Source of the DNA: Aquamicrobium lusatiense | Lineage (GTDB): Bacteria; Pseudomonadota; Alphaproteobacteria; Rhizobiales; Rhizobiaceae | DNA: 64,000 bases | Direction of reading: 5' to 3' | Assembly: GCF_014201615.1 (NCBI RefSeq) | Contig: NZ_JACHEU010000001.1 | Coordinates: 2,685,631-2,749,630, forward strand | Shown here: positions 9,108 to 18,319 of the stretch, one piece after another | Numbering within the stretch: position 1 is the first letter of the stretch | How the letters are laid out: each line of letters starts with the position of its first letter | Made by a program: the position numbers and the translations under genes | The notes under the pieces: generated by a model | Databases searched by the model: none | What the model saw: the letters and a program-made list of their open reading frames with translations, nothing else | Told to the model about the DNA's origin: nothing

Positions 9108-10586
9108 ATGAAATCCTGGACATCTTTCCTTGCTGCGGCAGCGATCGCGACAGCACTGAGCCTGCCGGCGTTCGCCGCGCGCACGGATCTCGTCATCGGC
9201 ATTCCGCTGGAGCCGCCCCATCTCGACCCGACCGCGGGCGCCGCCGCTGCCATCGATGAAGTGCTGTATGCCAACGTGTTCGAGGGGCTGACCCGCATCG
9301 GCCCCTCCGGCGAAGTATTGCCGGCGCTGGCCGAAAGCTGGGAGATTTCCGACGACGGCGCGGTCTACACTTTCAGGCTGCGCAGCGGCGTTAAATTCCA
9401 TGACGGCAGCGATTTCGACGCCGAAGACGTGAAATTCTCGCTCGACCGCGCCCGCGCCGCGGATTCGGTCAACGCCCAGAAAATCCTGTTCGAAGCCATC
9501 GACAGCGTCGAAGCCGTCGATCCGGCCACGGTAAAAATCACGCTCAGGCATCCGCAGGGCGCTTTTCTTTACAATATGGGCTGGGGCGACGCGGTGATCG
9601 TGGCGCCGGAATCGGCCGGCACCAACAAGGAAAAGCCGATCGGCACCGGCCCGTTCCGCTTTGAAAGCTGGGCCAAGGGCGCATCGATCCGGCTGGCGAA
9701 GGCGGACAGCTACTGGGGTGAGTCGGCTTATCTCGACAAGGTCGAATTCCGCATCGTGCCCGATGCAGCAGCCGCCGTGCCCGCCCTGCTTTCGGGCGAC
9801 GTGCAGGCCTTCCCCTTCTTCCAGCCTGACGGCGTCGCCCAGATCGAGGGCGATCCGCGCTTCAAGGTGGAAGTCGGCGCGACGGAGGGCGAAACGCTGC
9901 TGACGATGAACAACAAGAAGGCGCCCTTCGACAAGCTCAAGGTCCGGCAGGCGATCTCCTACGCGCTCGACCGGCAGGCGATCATCGACGGCGCTTCGGC
10001 AGGTCTCGGCACGCCCATCGGCTCGCACCAGTCGCCAGCCTCGAAAGCCTATGTGGACCTCACCGGCACCTATCCGCACGACGTCGCCAAAGCAAAAGAG
10101 CTGCTGAAGGAAGCCGGGCTGGAGAATGGTTTCAGGACCACCATCAAGCTGCCGCCGCCCTCCTATGCGCGTCTCGGCGGTGAGATCATCGCCTCGCAAT
10201 TGCGCGAGGTCGGCATAGAGGCCGAAATCATTCCCGTCGAATGGGCGCAATGGCTGGATCAGGTCTTCACCCGCAAGGATTTCGACCTCACCATCGTCTC
10301 GCACACGGAGCCGAACGACATCGATATATATGCGCGCAAGGACTATTACTTCAATTACGACAATCCGGCCTTCGACAAGGTGATCGCAGAGCTGAACCTC
10401 ATCTCCGACGAGGCAAAGCGCAACGATCTGCTCGGGCAGGCGCAGAAAATCCTCGCCGACGATGCCGTGGTCGGCTTCCTCTACGAACTCCCGAAAGTGG
10501 GTGTATGGGACGCGAAGCTCGAAGGCTTCTGGAAGGACGCGCCCATTCAGGCCAATGATGTGACGAAGGTGCGGTGGACGGACTGA
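9108..10586 (+). CDS. ABC transporter substrate-binding protein, family 5 (peptide/opine/nickel type)
   Basis: Periplasmic solute-binding protein of 492 residues with a clear signal peptide (hydrophobic run LAAAAIATALSLPAFA, cleavage after AFA). The SBP_bac_5 features are present: an early ..PPHLDP.. segment, VFEGLTR, YTFRLRSGVKFHDG, and DFDLTIVSHTEP near the C terminus. It delivers substrate to the permease pair encoded next. A ribosome site AGGGAGA lies nine bases before the ATG. It is about 100 bases after the deacylase gene and in the same direction. The ligand cannot be read from the sequence. Confidence 0.88.
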   Translation: MKSWTSFLAAAAIATALSLPAFAARTDLVIGIPLEPPHLDPTAGAAAAIDEVLYANVFEGLTRIGPSGEVLPALAESWEISDDGAVYTFRLRSGVKFHDGSDFDAEDVKFSLDRARAADSVNAQKILFEAIDSVEAVDPATVKITLRHPQGAFLYNMGWGDAVIVAPESAGTNKEKPIGTGPFRFESWAKGASIRLAKADSYWGESAYLDKVEFRIVPDAAAAVPALLSGDVQAFPFFQPDGVAQIEGDPRFKVEVGATEGETLLTMNNKKAPFDKLKVRQAISYALDRQAIIDGASAGLGTPIGSHQSPASKAYVDLTGTYPHDVAKAKELLKEAGLENGFRTTIKLPPPSYARLGGEIIASQLREVGIEAEIIPVEWAQWLDQVFTRKDFDLTIVSHTEPNDIDIYARKDYYFNYDNPAFDKVIAELNLISDEAKRNDLLGQAQKILADDAVVGFLYELPKVGVWDAKLEGFWKDAPIQANDVTKVRWTD

Positions 10587-10617
10587 GCGCCAATCCCCGC
10601 ATCGGACACTCCGTCCG

Positions 10618-11565
10618 ATGACGGCCTATCTCGCGAAACGCCTCGCCATCGCCGCGATCACGCTTGCGCTGGCTTCCGTGGTGGTGTTTGCGGTGCTGGA
10701 GATCGTGCCGGGCGATCCCGCTCGCGTCATGCTGGGCATGAATGCCAGCGAGGCACAGGTCGAGCAGCTGCGCCAGCAGATGGGCCTCGACGGCGGCCCG
10801 GTGCAGCGCTACCTGCACTGGTCCGGCAATCTCCTGTCGCTCGACCTTGGCCGTTCCTACACCTACTCCGTGCCCGTCATCGATCTGATCACGGAGCGGC
10901 TCGCGGTCTCCCTGCCGCTGGCGCTGATCGCGCTGATGCTCTCCACGGCCATCGCCATTCCGGTTGGGCTCTACGCCGCCTCGCGGCGCGGCAGGGCCGG
11001 TGATGCTATCTCGATGGGCGCGGCGCAGCTTGGCGTGGCGGTGCCCAACTTCTGGTTCGCGCTGTTGCTGGTCTATCTGTTCGCGGTCTGGCTGCGCTGG
11101 CTGCCAGCCGGCGGTTTTCCGGGCTGGAGCACCGGCGTCTGGCCGGCCCTCAAGGCCCTGATCCTGCCGGCCTTGGCACTTGCCCTGCCGCAGGCCGCCA
11201 TCCTCGCCCGCGTCACCCGTTCGGCGCTGGTCGATGTGCTGTCGGAGGACTATATCCGCACCGCCCGCGCCAAGGGCATGCCGTGGCGCAAGGTGCTGTG
11301 GGGCCATGCGCTGCGCAACGCGCTGATCCCGGTCGTCACCATCATGGGCCTGCAATTCGCCTTTCTTTTGGCCGGCACCATCATCATCGAGAACGTGTTC
11401 TACCTGCCGGGTCTCGGCCGTCTCATTTTTCAGGCCATCACCCAGCGCGACCTGATCGTGGTCGAAAGCGTGGTCATGCTGCTGGTCGCCACCGTCATCG
11501 CGGTCAACCTGATGGTCGACCTGTCCTATGCGCTGGTCGATCCCCGGCTCAGGAACCGGGCATGA
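10618..11565 (+). CDS. ABC transporter permease (DppB type)
   Basis: Inner-membrane permease of 315 residues with six predicted spans. It begins with the typical DppB N terminus (YLAKRLAIAAITLALASVVVF). The cytoplasmic EAA-type loop that contacts the ATPase is seen around EDYIRTARAKGMPW. It ends in an ATGA overlap with the second permease, so the two subunits are translationally coupled and should form a heterodimer. Confidence 0.9.
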   Translation: MTAYLAKRLAIAAITLALASVVVFAVLEIVPGDPARVMLGMNASEAQVEQLRQQMGLDGGPVQRYLHWSGNLLSLDLGRSYTYSVPVIDLITERLAVSLPLALIALMLSTAIAIPVGLYAASRRGRAGDAISMGAAQLGVAVPNFWFALLLVYLFAVWLRWLPAGGFPGWSTGVWPALKALILPALALALPQAAILARVTRSALVDVLSEDYIRTARAKGMPWRKVLWGHALRNALIPVVTIMGLQFAFLLAGTIIIENVFYLPGLGRLIFQAITQRDLIVVESVVMLLVATVIAVNLMVDLSYALVDPRLRNRA

Positions 11566-12383
11566 AGGCGCTCGCCAACCGCTCCCTGCTGGCCGGCTGC
11601 GTGATCACCGGTCTGATTGCCCTGATGGCGCTCGTCTCCTTCCTGTGGACGCCCTATGACGTGACGAAACTCGTGGTGGCCGACCGGACGCAGGCCCCTT
11701 CCCTCGTCCACTGGTTCGGCACCGACCATTTCGGCCGCGACATCGCCTCGATGATCATGGTCGGTGCGCGCAATTCCATTGCCGTGGCGCTTGTGGCGGT
11801 AGGCATCGGTATGGGGATCGGCGTGCCGCTCGGTCTGTTCGCGGCGGCACGCGGCGGCCTGCTGGATGAAGCGCTGATGCGGCTGAACGATCTCGTCTTC
11901 GCCTTTCCCGCACTTTTGTCGGCGATCATGATCACCGCCATTTTCGGCCCCGGCGCCGTCAACGCCATCATCGCCATCGGCATCTTCAACGTGCCGGTCT
12001 TCGCCCGCGTGGCGCGTGCCGGCGCGCTGTCGGTCTGGCCGCGAGAGTTCATTCTGGCCGCCCGCGCCGCCGGCAAGGGCCAGGCGCTGATCACCGTCGA
12101 GCACATCTTGCCGAACATCGCTAATCAGTTGCTGGTGCAGGGAACCATCCAATTCGCGCTCGGCATATTGGCGGAAGCCGGCCTCTCCTATCTCGGCCTC
12201 GGCGCGCAGCCGCCCATGCCGAGCTGGGGACGCATGCTGTTCGATGCCCAGACGCGCATGACCATCGCCCCATGGATGGCGCTGTTTCCCGGCATGGCCA
12301 TCGTCATCACCGTTCTGGGGCTGAACCTTCTGGGCGACGGCATCGCCGACCTGCTCGATCCGAAGTCGAGGCGGCGCCGATGA
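11562..12383 (+). CDS. ABC transporter permease (DppC type)
   Basis: Second permease subunit, 273 residues. The DppC-type N-terminal span is followed by the conserved HWFGTDHFGRDI segment and an EAA loop around EFILAARAAGKGQ. The start ATG overlaps the previous stop and its own stop overlaps the start of the ATPase gene, giving an unbroken coupled series. A longer frame in the same register overlaps the first permease and is not needed. Confidence 0.9.
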   Translation: MKALANRSLLAGCVITGLIALMALVSFLWTPYDVTKLVVADRTQAPSLVHWFGTDHFGRDIASMIMVGARNSIAVALVAVGIGMGIGVPLGLFAAARGGLLDEALMRLNDLVFAFPALLSAIMITAIFGPGAVNAIIAIGIFNVPVFARVARAGALSVWPREFILAARAAGKGQALITVEHILPNIANQLLVQGTIQFALGILAEAGLSYLGLGAQPPMPSWGRMLFDAQTRMTIAPWMALFPGMAIVITVLGLNLLGDGIADLLDPKSRRRR

Positions 12384-14014
12384 GCCTGCTTGAGATCGAG
12401 AAGCTGTCGCTTTCCATCGGGGCCGTGCCGGTCCTGAAGGACGTCGATCTGTCCGTTGGGCAAGGCGAGATCGTGGCGCTGGTGGGTGAATCCGGTTCCG
12501 GCAAGTCGATGACGGCGCTGACCGTCATGCAGCTCCTGCCCCACGCCGCGCGCTTGTCCGGACGTGTGCTGCTGGACGGATCCAATCTGCTGGAGGCCGG
12601 CGAAGAGCACATGTGCACGCTGCGCGGCGACGACATCGGCATGGTGTTCCAGGAACCGATGACAGCGCTCAACCCGCTCAAGACCATCGGCGAGCAGGTA
12701 GCCGAAGGCATACGCTGGCACACGCGCTCCAGCCGGGCGGACGCCGAGGAGCGCGCCCGCCAGATACTCGACCGCGTCGGTCTGCCGGAGACGAAATTCC
12801 CGCTGTCGCGCTTTCCGCATGAACTGTCCGGCGGCCAGCGTCAGCGCGTGGTCATTGCCATTGCCTGCGCGCTGAAACCCCGGCTGCTGATTGCCGACGA
12901 ACCGACCACGGCGCTCGACGTTGTGCTGCAGGCGCAGGTGCTCGACCTTTTGCGCGATCTGGTGGCGGAAAACCGCATGGGCCTGCTCCTGATCTCGCAC
13001 GACCTTGCGGTCGTGGCCGACATGGCCGACCGCATCAGCATTTTGCGCAATGGACAGGTGATGGAGGATGGCGAGACCGCACAGGTTCTCTCAACCCAAA
13101 CGCACCCCTATACGCGGCAACTGGCACAGGCCTCGACCCATGTGCCGGATATCCGCGCCGCAACCACGCGCAACAAGCCCGACAGCACGCAGGCCCCGCT
13201 GCTTGTCGTCCAAAACCTCACCCGCGACTATCCCGGCCGCCGGATTTCCCTGTTCCGGCGCGGCGCACCCACCCGCGCCGTGGACGATGTGTCGTTTTCC
13301 ATCGCGCCCGGCCGCTCGGTGGCGCTGGTCGGCCGCTCCGGATGCGGCAAGTCCACGCTGGCGCGGATGGTGCTGGCGCTGGACAAGCCGACCGCCGGCG
13401 AAATCCACTTTGCGGGCGAAAGCCTGACCGGCAGGAGCGAGGCCGAGCTGAAGCCGGCGCGGCGAAACATGCAGGTGGTGTTTCAGGACCCCTACGGCTC
13501 CTTCGATCCGCGCCAGAGGGTCGAAAAACTGGTGGCAGAGCCGCTGCATCTTCTTGAAAGGAAGCCATCAAAGGCGGAACGCCGCGAGATGGTGGCCTCA
13601 GCACTTGCCGAAGTCGGCCTCGGGCCGGACGCGCTCGACAAGTATCCGCACGAATTCTCGGGCGGCCAGCGCCAGCGCATTTCGATTGCCCGCGCCATCA
13701 TCACGCGGCCGAAGCTGGTGGTCGCTGACGAGCCGGTGTCGGCGCTCGACGTGTCGATCCGCGCCCAGATCCTCGACCTGTTCGCGGATCTGAATGCGCG
13801 GCTTGGCATCGCTTACCTGTTCATCACCCATGACCTCACCGTCGCGCGGGCCATAACGGATGAGGTGATGGTGATGGAGGAAGGCCGCATCGTCGAGCGC
13901 GGCCCCACGCACGATGTGCTGGACAACCCGCAATCGGACGCGGCACGAGAGCTGGTTGCCGCCGCTCCGGACCTCAGCCGCGCGCTGGCGCGCCGGCTAC
14001 GCGAACAGGGTTAG
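12380..14014 (+). CDS. Fused dual ATP-binding subunit of peptide-type ABC transporter (DppD-DppF fusion)
   Basis: Both ATPases of the importer are joined in one 544-residue chain. The first half has Walker A GESGSGKS, signature LSGGQRQRV and Walker B LLIADEPTTALD. The second half has GRSGCGKST, FSGGQRQRI and LVVADEPVSALD. The linker lies near residues 260-280. Fused ATPases of this type occur in opine, glutathione and peptide systems (for example YejF and GsiA). It ends one base before the convergent TerB gene, so there is no room for a separate terminator. Confidence 0.92.
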   Translation: MSLLEIEKLSLSIGAVPVLKDVDLSVGQGEIVALVGESGSGKSMTALTVMQLLPHAARLSGRVLLDGSNLLEAGEEHMCTLRGDDIGMVFQEPMTALNPLKTIGEQVAEGIRWHTRSSRADAEERARQILDRVGLPETKFPLSRFPHELSGGQRQRVVIAIACALKPRLLIADEPTTALDVVLQAQVLDLLRDLVAENRMGLLLISHDLAVVADMADRISILRNGQVMEDGETAQVLSTQTHPYTRQLAQASTHVPDIRAATTRNKPDSTQAPLLVVQNLTRDYPGRRISLFRRGAPTRAVDDVSFSIAPGRSVALVGRSGCGKSTLARMVLALDKPTAGEIHFAGESLTGRSEAELKPARRNMQVVFQDPYGSFDPRQRVEKLVAEPLHLLERKPSKAERREMVASALAEVGLGPDALDKYPHEFSGGQRQRISIARAIITRPKLVVADEPVSALDVSIRAQILDLFADLNARLGIAYLFITHDLTVARAITDEVMVMEEGRIVERGPTHDVLDNPQSDAARELVAAAPDLSRALARRLREQG

Positions 14015-14015
14015 C

Positions 14016-14450
14016 TCAGCGCCGGGCGGCCTTCACCACGTCTGCCGGATCGACGTCAAGCACTTCCAGCGTGCGCTTCAGCAGCCTGATCTCGTTCGCG
14101 GCAAGGCTGGCGTCGGCTTTCGCGATCTCGACCATATGGCCGGCAAGAACGCGCCGGCGCTCGACCGGCAGATCGCGGAACAGCGCGATCGCCTGCGCGC
14201 CCGTCGTCTCGTAGCCTGCCTCGTTGAGATATTCGATGACGGCATCGACGCTGCTTTCAGGAATGCCGAAAGCATCGCGGCAGATGCGGCGGAAGGTTTC
14301 CATCTCGCTGTCGCTGACCGAACCATCGGCCAGGATCATGCGAAACAGCATCAGCAGTTCGGCGGAGAGAACCGGATCGTCGGCCACCTTGCGAACGCCG
14401 GGGTCCCCCTCGAACATGTTGCGGATATGGTCCAGAAACGCGAACGCCAT
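14016..14450 (-). CDS. TerB family protein
   Basis: All-helical protein of 144 residues matching the TerB/DjlA-like family. The acidic helix MILADGSVSDSEMETFRRI and its repeat MVEIAKADASLAANEIRLL are the two TerB half-motifs that can bind a metal. Stand-alone TerB proteins are widespread in Rhizobiales and their role is not settled; tellurite resistance should not be assumed. The gene is convergent with the ABC operon, with stops one base apart, and divergent from the TSUP gene. Confidence 0.82.
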   Translation of the reverse strand: MAFAFLDHIRNMFEGDPGVRKVADDPVLSAELLMLFRMILADGSVSDSEMETFRRICRDAFGIPESSVDAVIEYLNEAGYETTGAQAIALFRDLPVERRRVLAGHMVEIAKADASLAANEIRLLKRTLEVLDVDPADVVKAARR

Positions 14451-14622
14451 TGGCAGGCCCCCTCATGCGGCAATGCCGACATAGTTAGAGCATCGCGGCG
14501 CAAAGGGGAATCCGCTTTCACCTCTCATGGATCGACATGAAGGCAGGGTGTGGCCATTGCGCAATCATGCTCCATATGATGGAAAGCTGAAAACCCCGCC
14601 GCTTCTTTCCCACGGTGTAATC

Positions 14623-15408
14623 ATGTTCGAACTCGCCGCCGATACCGTGGCCCTGCTGGCGCTGGCCGCCTTTCTTGCCGGCATCATCGATTCCATCGCG
14701 GGCGGCGGCGGACTGATTACCATTCCGGCCCTGCTGCTTGCCGGAATGCCGCCGGTGGAAACGCTCGGCACCAACAAGTTGCAGGGATTGTTCGGATCGG
14801 GTTCCGCAACGCTGGCCTATGCAAGCAAGGGGCATGTGGACCTGCGCAGGCAACTGCCCGCCGCCGCCTGTGCCCTGATCGGCAGCGCGTTGGGAGCGGT
14901 TGCTGCCACCATCGTGCCGGCTGAAATCATGCAGGCTGCCCTTCCCGTCTTGCTCATCGCCATCGCACTCTATTTCGCCCTGAAGCCCAACATGGGCGAT
15001 CTCGACCGCACCGAGCGCATGTCACCCTTTCTGTTCGGGCTCACGGTAGTGCCGGCCATCGGCTTCTATGACGGGCTGTTCGGCCCCGGCACGGGCTCCT
15101 TCTACATGCTGGCTTTCGTGGCATTGGCCGGATACGGGGTGCTGAAGGCTACAGCCCACACCAAGCTGCTCAATTTCGCCACCAATGTCGGCGCCTTCGG
15201 CATCTTTGCCATTGCCGGGGTGATCTACTGGAAGATCGGCCTGATCATGGGCGTGGCGCAGTTTCTCGGCGCAAGGCTGGGCGCGACGCTGGCGATGCGC
15301 GTGGGTGCCGGCCTGATCAAGCCGCTGCTGGTCATTTCCTGTGTGGCGCTTGCCATAAAGCTGCTGGCCGACCCGGCCAATCCGCTGCGCGTGGCTTTGG
15401 GGATGTAG
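14623..15408 (+). CDS. TSUP (TauE/SafE) family membrane transporter
   Basis: Integral membrane protein of 261 residues with about eight spans and the two-fold TSUP pattern. The first half has IIDSIAGGGGLITIPALL and the second has GFYDGLFGPGTGSFYM. Members export sulfite, sulfoacetate or other small organosulfur or carboxylate anions. I take the ATG at 14623, just before the first hydrophobic span; the frame is open upstream to 14527 but that stretch is not membrane-like. Its stop is three bases from that of the convergent cobQ. A link to the soe operon 8 kb away is possible but not shown. Confidence 0.85.
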   Translation: MFELAADTVALLALAAFLAGIIDSIAGGGGLITIPALLLAGMPPVETLGTNKLQGLFGSGSATLAYASKGHVDLRRQLPAAACALIGSALGAVAATIVPAEIMQAALPVLLIAIALYFALKPNMGDLDRTERMSPFLFGLTVVPAIGFYDGLFGPGTGSFYMLAFVALAGYGVLKATAHTKLLNFATNVGAFGIFAIAGVIYWKIGLIMGVAQFLGARLGATLAMRVGAGLIKPLLVISCVALAIKLLADPANPLRVALGM

Positions 15409-15411
15409 AAA

Positions 15412-16884
15412 CTACCGCGCCAGCGCAAACATCGCATCGCAGTCCAGACAAGCCTCAAGCTCCTCGGCAATATCATCGAGCGCCCGCTCGACTTCGCCGC
15501 GATAGTCGGACACGGAGCCCTTCACACCAAGGCTTTCAAGGAAACGCGCGCGAAAACGATCGGCTGCGAACAGCCCGTGCAGATAGGTACCGAATACCTT
15601 TCCATCCGCCGAAGTAGCGCCATCTGCCAACCCTTCGATCTCTGCGACGGGCCGGCTGCAATCCGGCCCCGCAGTGCGTCCGAGATGGATTTCGTAGCCT
15701 TCCAGCGGCAAGCTGAAGGCAACGGAGCGGGCACTGACGTTGCGCACGGTCTTCTCAGGCTCCATCACCGTCTCGACATCGAGAAGGCCGAGCCCCTCCG
15801 TCTCGCGCACGCTGCCCTCGATCCCGTCGGGATCACGCACCTTGTTGCCAAGCATCTGGTATCCGCCGCAGATGCCGACGACATGCCCGCCGCGCCTGCG
15901 ATGTGCTTCCAGATCGCGATCCCACCCATTTTCACGGAACCGCATAAGGTCGGCGATGGTCGACTTCGAGCCCGGAATGACGATCAGCCCGGCATCTTCG
16001 GGCAATGCCTGCCCGGGCGGCACGAACACCACCTCGACCTGCGGCTCGGCGCGCAGCGGATCGAGATCGTCGAAATTGGCGATGCGCGACAGCATCGGCA
16101 CCGCCACCTTCAGCGCCCGCGCCTCGCCGGCGGCCAGACGTTCCAGAACGACCGAATCCTCGGAAGGAAGGCGCGAGGCGGCTTTCAGCCACGGCACCAC
16201 CCCAAAACAGGGCCACCCGGTGAATTTTCCAATCGCTTCAATGCCTTCCGAGAACAGGCTGACATCACCTCGAAACTTGTTGATGATGTACCCGGCCACC
16301 ATGTGCCGGTCCTCTTCGGGCAGAATGAGATGCGTTCCGGCCAGCGAGGCGATGACGCCGCCGCGATCGATGTCGCCCACCATCACCACAGGCACGTTCG
16401 CGCGGGTGGCGAAGCCCATATTGGCGATGTCGCGCGGCCGCAGGTTGATCTCGGCCGGCGAGCCGGCTCCTTCCACGATCACGAGATCGGCACCCTCGCC
16501 GACCTTCGCCCACGATTGCATCACGGCATCCATGAGCTGACCCTTGAGGGCCTGGTAATCGCGGGCGCGTGCCTCACCCAGCACCTTGCCCTGCACCACC
16601 ACCTGCGAGCCGATATCTGTCTGGGGCTTGAGCAGAACCGGGTTCATATGGACGGTTGGTGCAACGCCGCAGGCCAGCGCCTGCAGCCATTGCCCGCGCC
16701 CGATCTCGCCGGAGCCGGCTTCACCCGGAATATCGGCCACAGCCGCATTGTTCGACATGTTCTGCGGCTTGAACGGTCGCACTTTCAGGCCGCGCCGAAG
16801 CGCGGCCCGGCACAGGCCGGCAACCAGTACGGTCTTGCCGACATCAGAGCCGGTGCCCTGCAACATGATCGCCCGCGCCGTCAA
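15412..16884 (-). CDS. cobQ: Cobyric acid synthase CobQ
   Basis: Glutamine-dependent amidase of 490 residues that amidates side chains b, d, e and g of adenosylcobyrinic acid a,c-diamide. The N-terminal dethiobiotin-synthetase-like ATPase domain starts with GTGSDVGKT, and the C-terminal class I glutaminase domain has the nucleophile cysteine in GICGGYQMLG and a conserved YLHGLF. It is split from the other cobalamin genes of the window by 24 kb. I looked for a cobalamin riboswitch in the 190 bases upstream and saw none. Confidence 0.96.
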   Translation of the reverse strand: MTARAIMLQGTGSDVGKTVLVAGLCRAALRRGLKVRPFKPQNMSNNAAVADIPGEAGSGEIGRGQWLQALACGVAPTVHMNPVLLKPQTDIGSQVVVQGKVLGEARARDYQALKGQLMDAVMQSWAKVGEGADLVIVEGAGSPAEINLRPRDIANMGFATRANVPVVMVGDIDRGGVIASLAGTHLILPEEDRHMVAGYIINKFRGDVSLFSEGIEAIGKFTGWPCFGVVPWLKAASRLPSEDSVVLERLAAGEARALKVAVPMLSRIANFDDLDPLRAEPQVEVVFVPPGQALPEDAGLIVIPGSKSTIADLMRFRENGWDRDLEAHRRRGGHVVGICGGYQMLGNKVRDPDGIEGSVRETEGLGLLDVETVMEPEKTVRNVSARSVAFSLPLEGYEIHLGRTAGPDCSRPVAEIEGLADGATSADGKVFGTYLHGLFAADRFRARFLESLGVKGSVSDYRGEVERALDDIAEELEACLDCDAMFALAR

Positions 16885-17074
16885 CGCACGGCTTTCCAGC
16901 GAAGTGGCTCATGCATTTGTGCCAGCATGCACTATCCCGATCTTTAATTTTTGCACAGCCGCTCCGCTCGAGGTTGGGTTGCGCGACCTCTTCATTGGTC
17001 TAGAGTGTCACGCATTCTTAGCCAAGCATTGCCGGCGAGCAAAATGACGGCCCGCCGATAGACCGGAGGACGCG

Positions 17075-18241
17075 ATGGACGGCGCTGTTTCGAGCCATGA
17101 AAACCAGTTCGAGCTGACCGAGGATCAGCGGGCCATTCAGGAGATGGCGCGCGCTTTCGCGGAAGATCGTGTCGCGCCTCACGCGCTGGAATGGGACAGG
17201 GAAAAGCGCTTCCCCACGGACGTCATTCGCGAAACCGGCCCGCTCGGGCTCGGTGGTATCTATGTGCGCGATGACGTTGGCGGTTCCGCCCTTTCGCGCC
17301 TGGATGCTGTGCTGGTTTTTGAAGCGCTTTCGCAGGCCTGCCCGGCCTTTTCCTCCTTCATCTCCATCCACAACATGGCTGCGTCGATGATCGACCGCTA
17401 TGGCAGCGAGGAGCAGCGCCAGCGCTTCGTGCCGAAGCTGACCTCGATGGAATGGCTGGCAAGCTATTGCCTCACCGAGCCGGGCTCGGGTTCCGATGCG
17501 GCGGCCCTGCGCACCAAAGCGGTGCGCGACGGCGACCATTATGTGCTGAACGGCGTCAAGCAGTTCATTTCCGGTGCCGGCGACAGCGAGATCTATGTCG
17601 TGATGGCGCGCACAGGTGAGGACGGCCCGAAGGGCATCTCGACATTCGTGGTCGAAAAGGACACGCCCGGCCTCTCCTTCGGCGCCAATGAGCACAAGAT
17701 GGGCTGGCACATGCAGTCCACCCGGCAGGTCGTGTTCGAGGATTGCCGGGTGCCGGCCGCCAACATGCTGGCGCAGGAAGGCAAGGGTTTCTCCATCGCC
17801 ATGTCCGGGCTCGACGGCGGGCGCCTCAACATCGGCGCCTGCTCGCTGGGCGGCGCGCAGTCCGCGCTCGACAAGGCTCTGGCCTATGCAGGCGAACGCA
17901 AGGCCTTCGGCAAGAGCATCGATCAGTTCCAGGCGCTGCAATTCCGCCTCGCCGACATGGAAACCGAACTCCAGGCGGCGCGCATCTTCCTCTACACGGC
18001 CGCCGCCAAGATGGATGCGAAAGCCCATGACACGTCCAAATGGTCGGCTATGGCCAAGCGTTTCGTAACCGACACGGGCTTTAGCGTGGCGAACGATGCG
18101 CTTCAGCTTCTGGGCGGCTACGGCTACCTGCACGATTACGGCATAGAGAAGCTGGTGCGTGATCTGCGCGTGCACCAGATCCTCGAAGGCACCAACGAGA
18201 TCATGCGCCTGATCGTCGCCCGCCACATGATCGGCAGATAA
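17075..18241 (+). CDS. Acyl-CoA dehydrogenase, probable isobutyryl-CoA dehydrogenase
   Basis: FAD-dependent acyl-CoA dehydrogenase of 388 residues. Family landmarks are YCLTEPGSGSDAAAL (FAD and substrate contact), GYGYLHDYGIEKLVRDLRVHQ, and EGTNEIMR near the C terminus. The gene directly precedes mmsB, so oxidation of isobutyryl-CoA to methacrylyl-CoA in valine breakdown is the most likely step. GGAGG lies about seven bases before the ATG. Other short- or branched-chain substrates cannot be excluded from sequence alone. Confidence 0.88.
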   Translation: MDGAVSSHENQFELTEDQRAIQEMARAFAEDRVAPHALEWDREKRFPTDVIRETGPLGLGGIYVRDDVGGSALSRLDAVLVFEALSQACPAFSSFISIHNMAASMIDRYGSEEQRQRFVPKLTSMEWLASYCLTEPGSGSDAAALRTKAVRDGDHYVLNGVKQFISGAGDSEIYVVMARTGEDGPKGISTFVVEKDTPGLSFGANEHKMGWHMQSTRQVVFEDCRVPAANMLAQEGKGFSIAMSGLDGGRLNIGACSLGGAQSALDKALAYAGERKAFGKSIDQFQALQFRLADMETELQAARIFLYTAAAKMDAKAHDTSKWSAMAKRFVTDTGFSVANDALQLLGGYGYLHDYGIEKLVRDLRVHQILEGTNEIMRLIVARHMIGR

Positions 18242-18319
18242 CACAAACAAGGCTGCGGACCGGGCCGTTCCACGGCCCTGCCCCTGCAGCGCTTCTTTAC
18301 CCGTTTCGGAGGAAAACAG

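Noticed and set aside
14016..14450. Tellurite resistance determinant
   Set aside because: The gene is TerB-like only; the rest of a ter operon (terZABCDE) is absent, so resistance should not be claimed.
16885..17074. Cobalamin riboswitch before cobQ
   Set aside because: I searched by eye for the conserved B12-box bases on the minus strand and for the matching structure and found neither; the same holds for 46445-46659.
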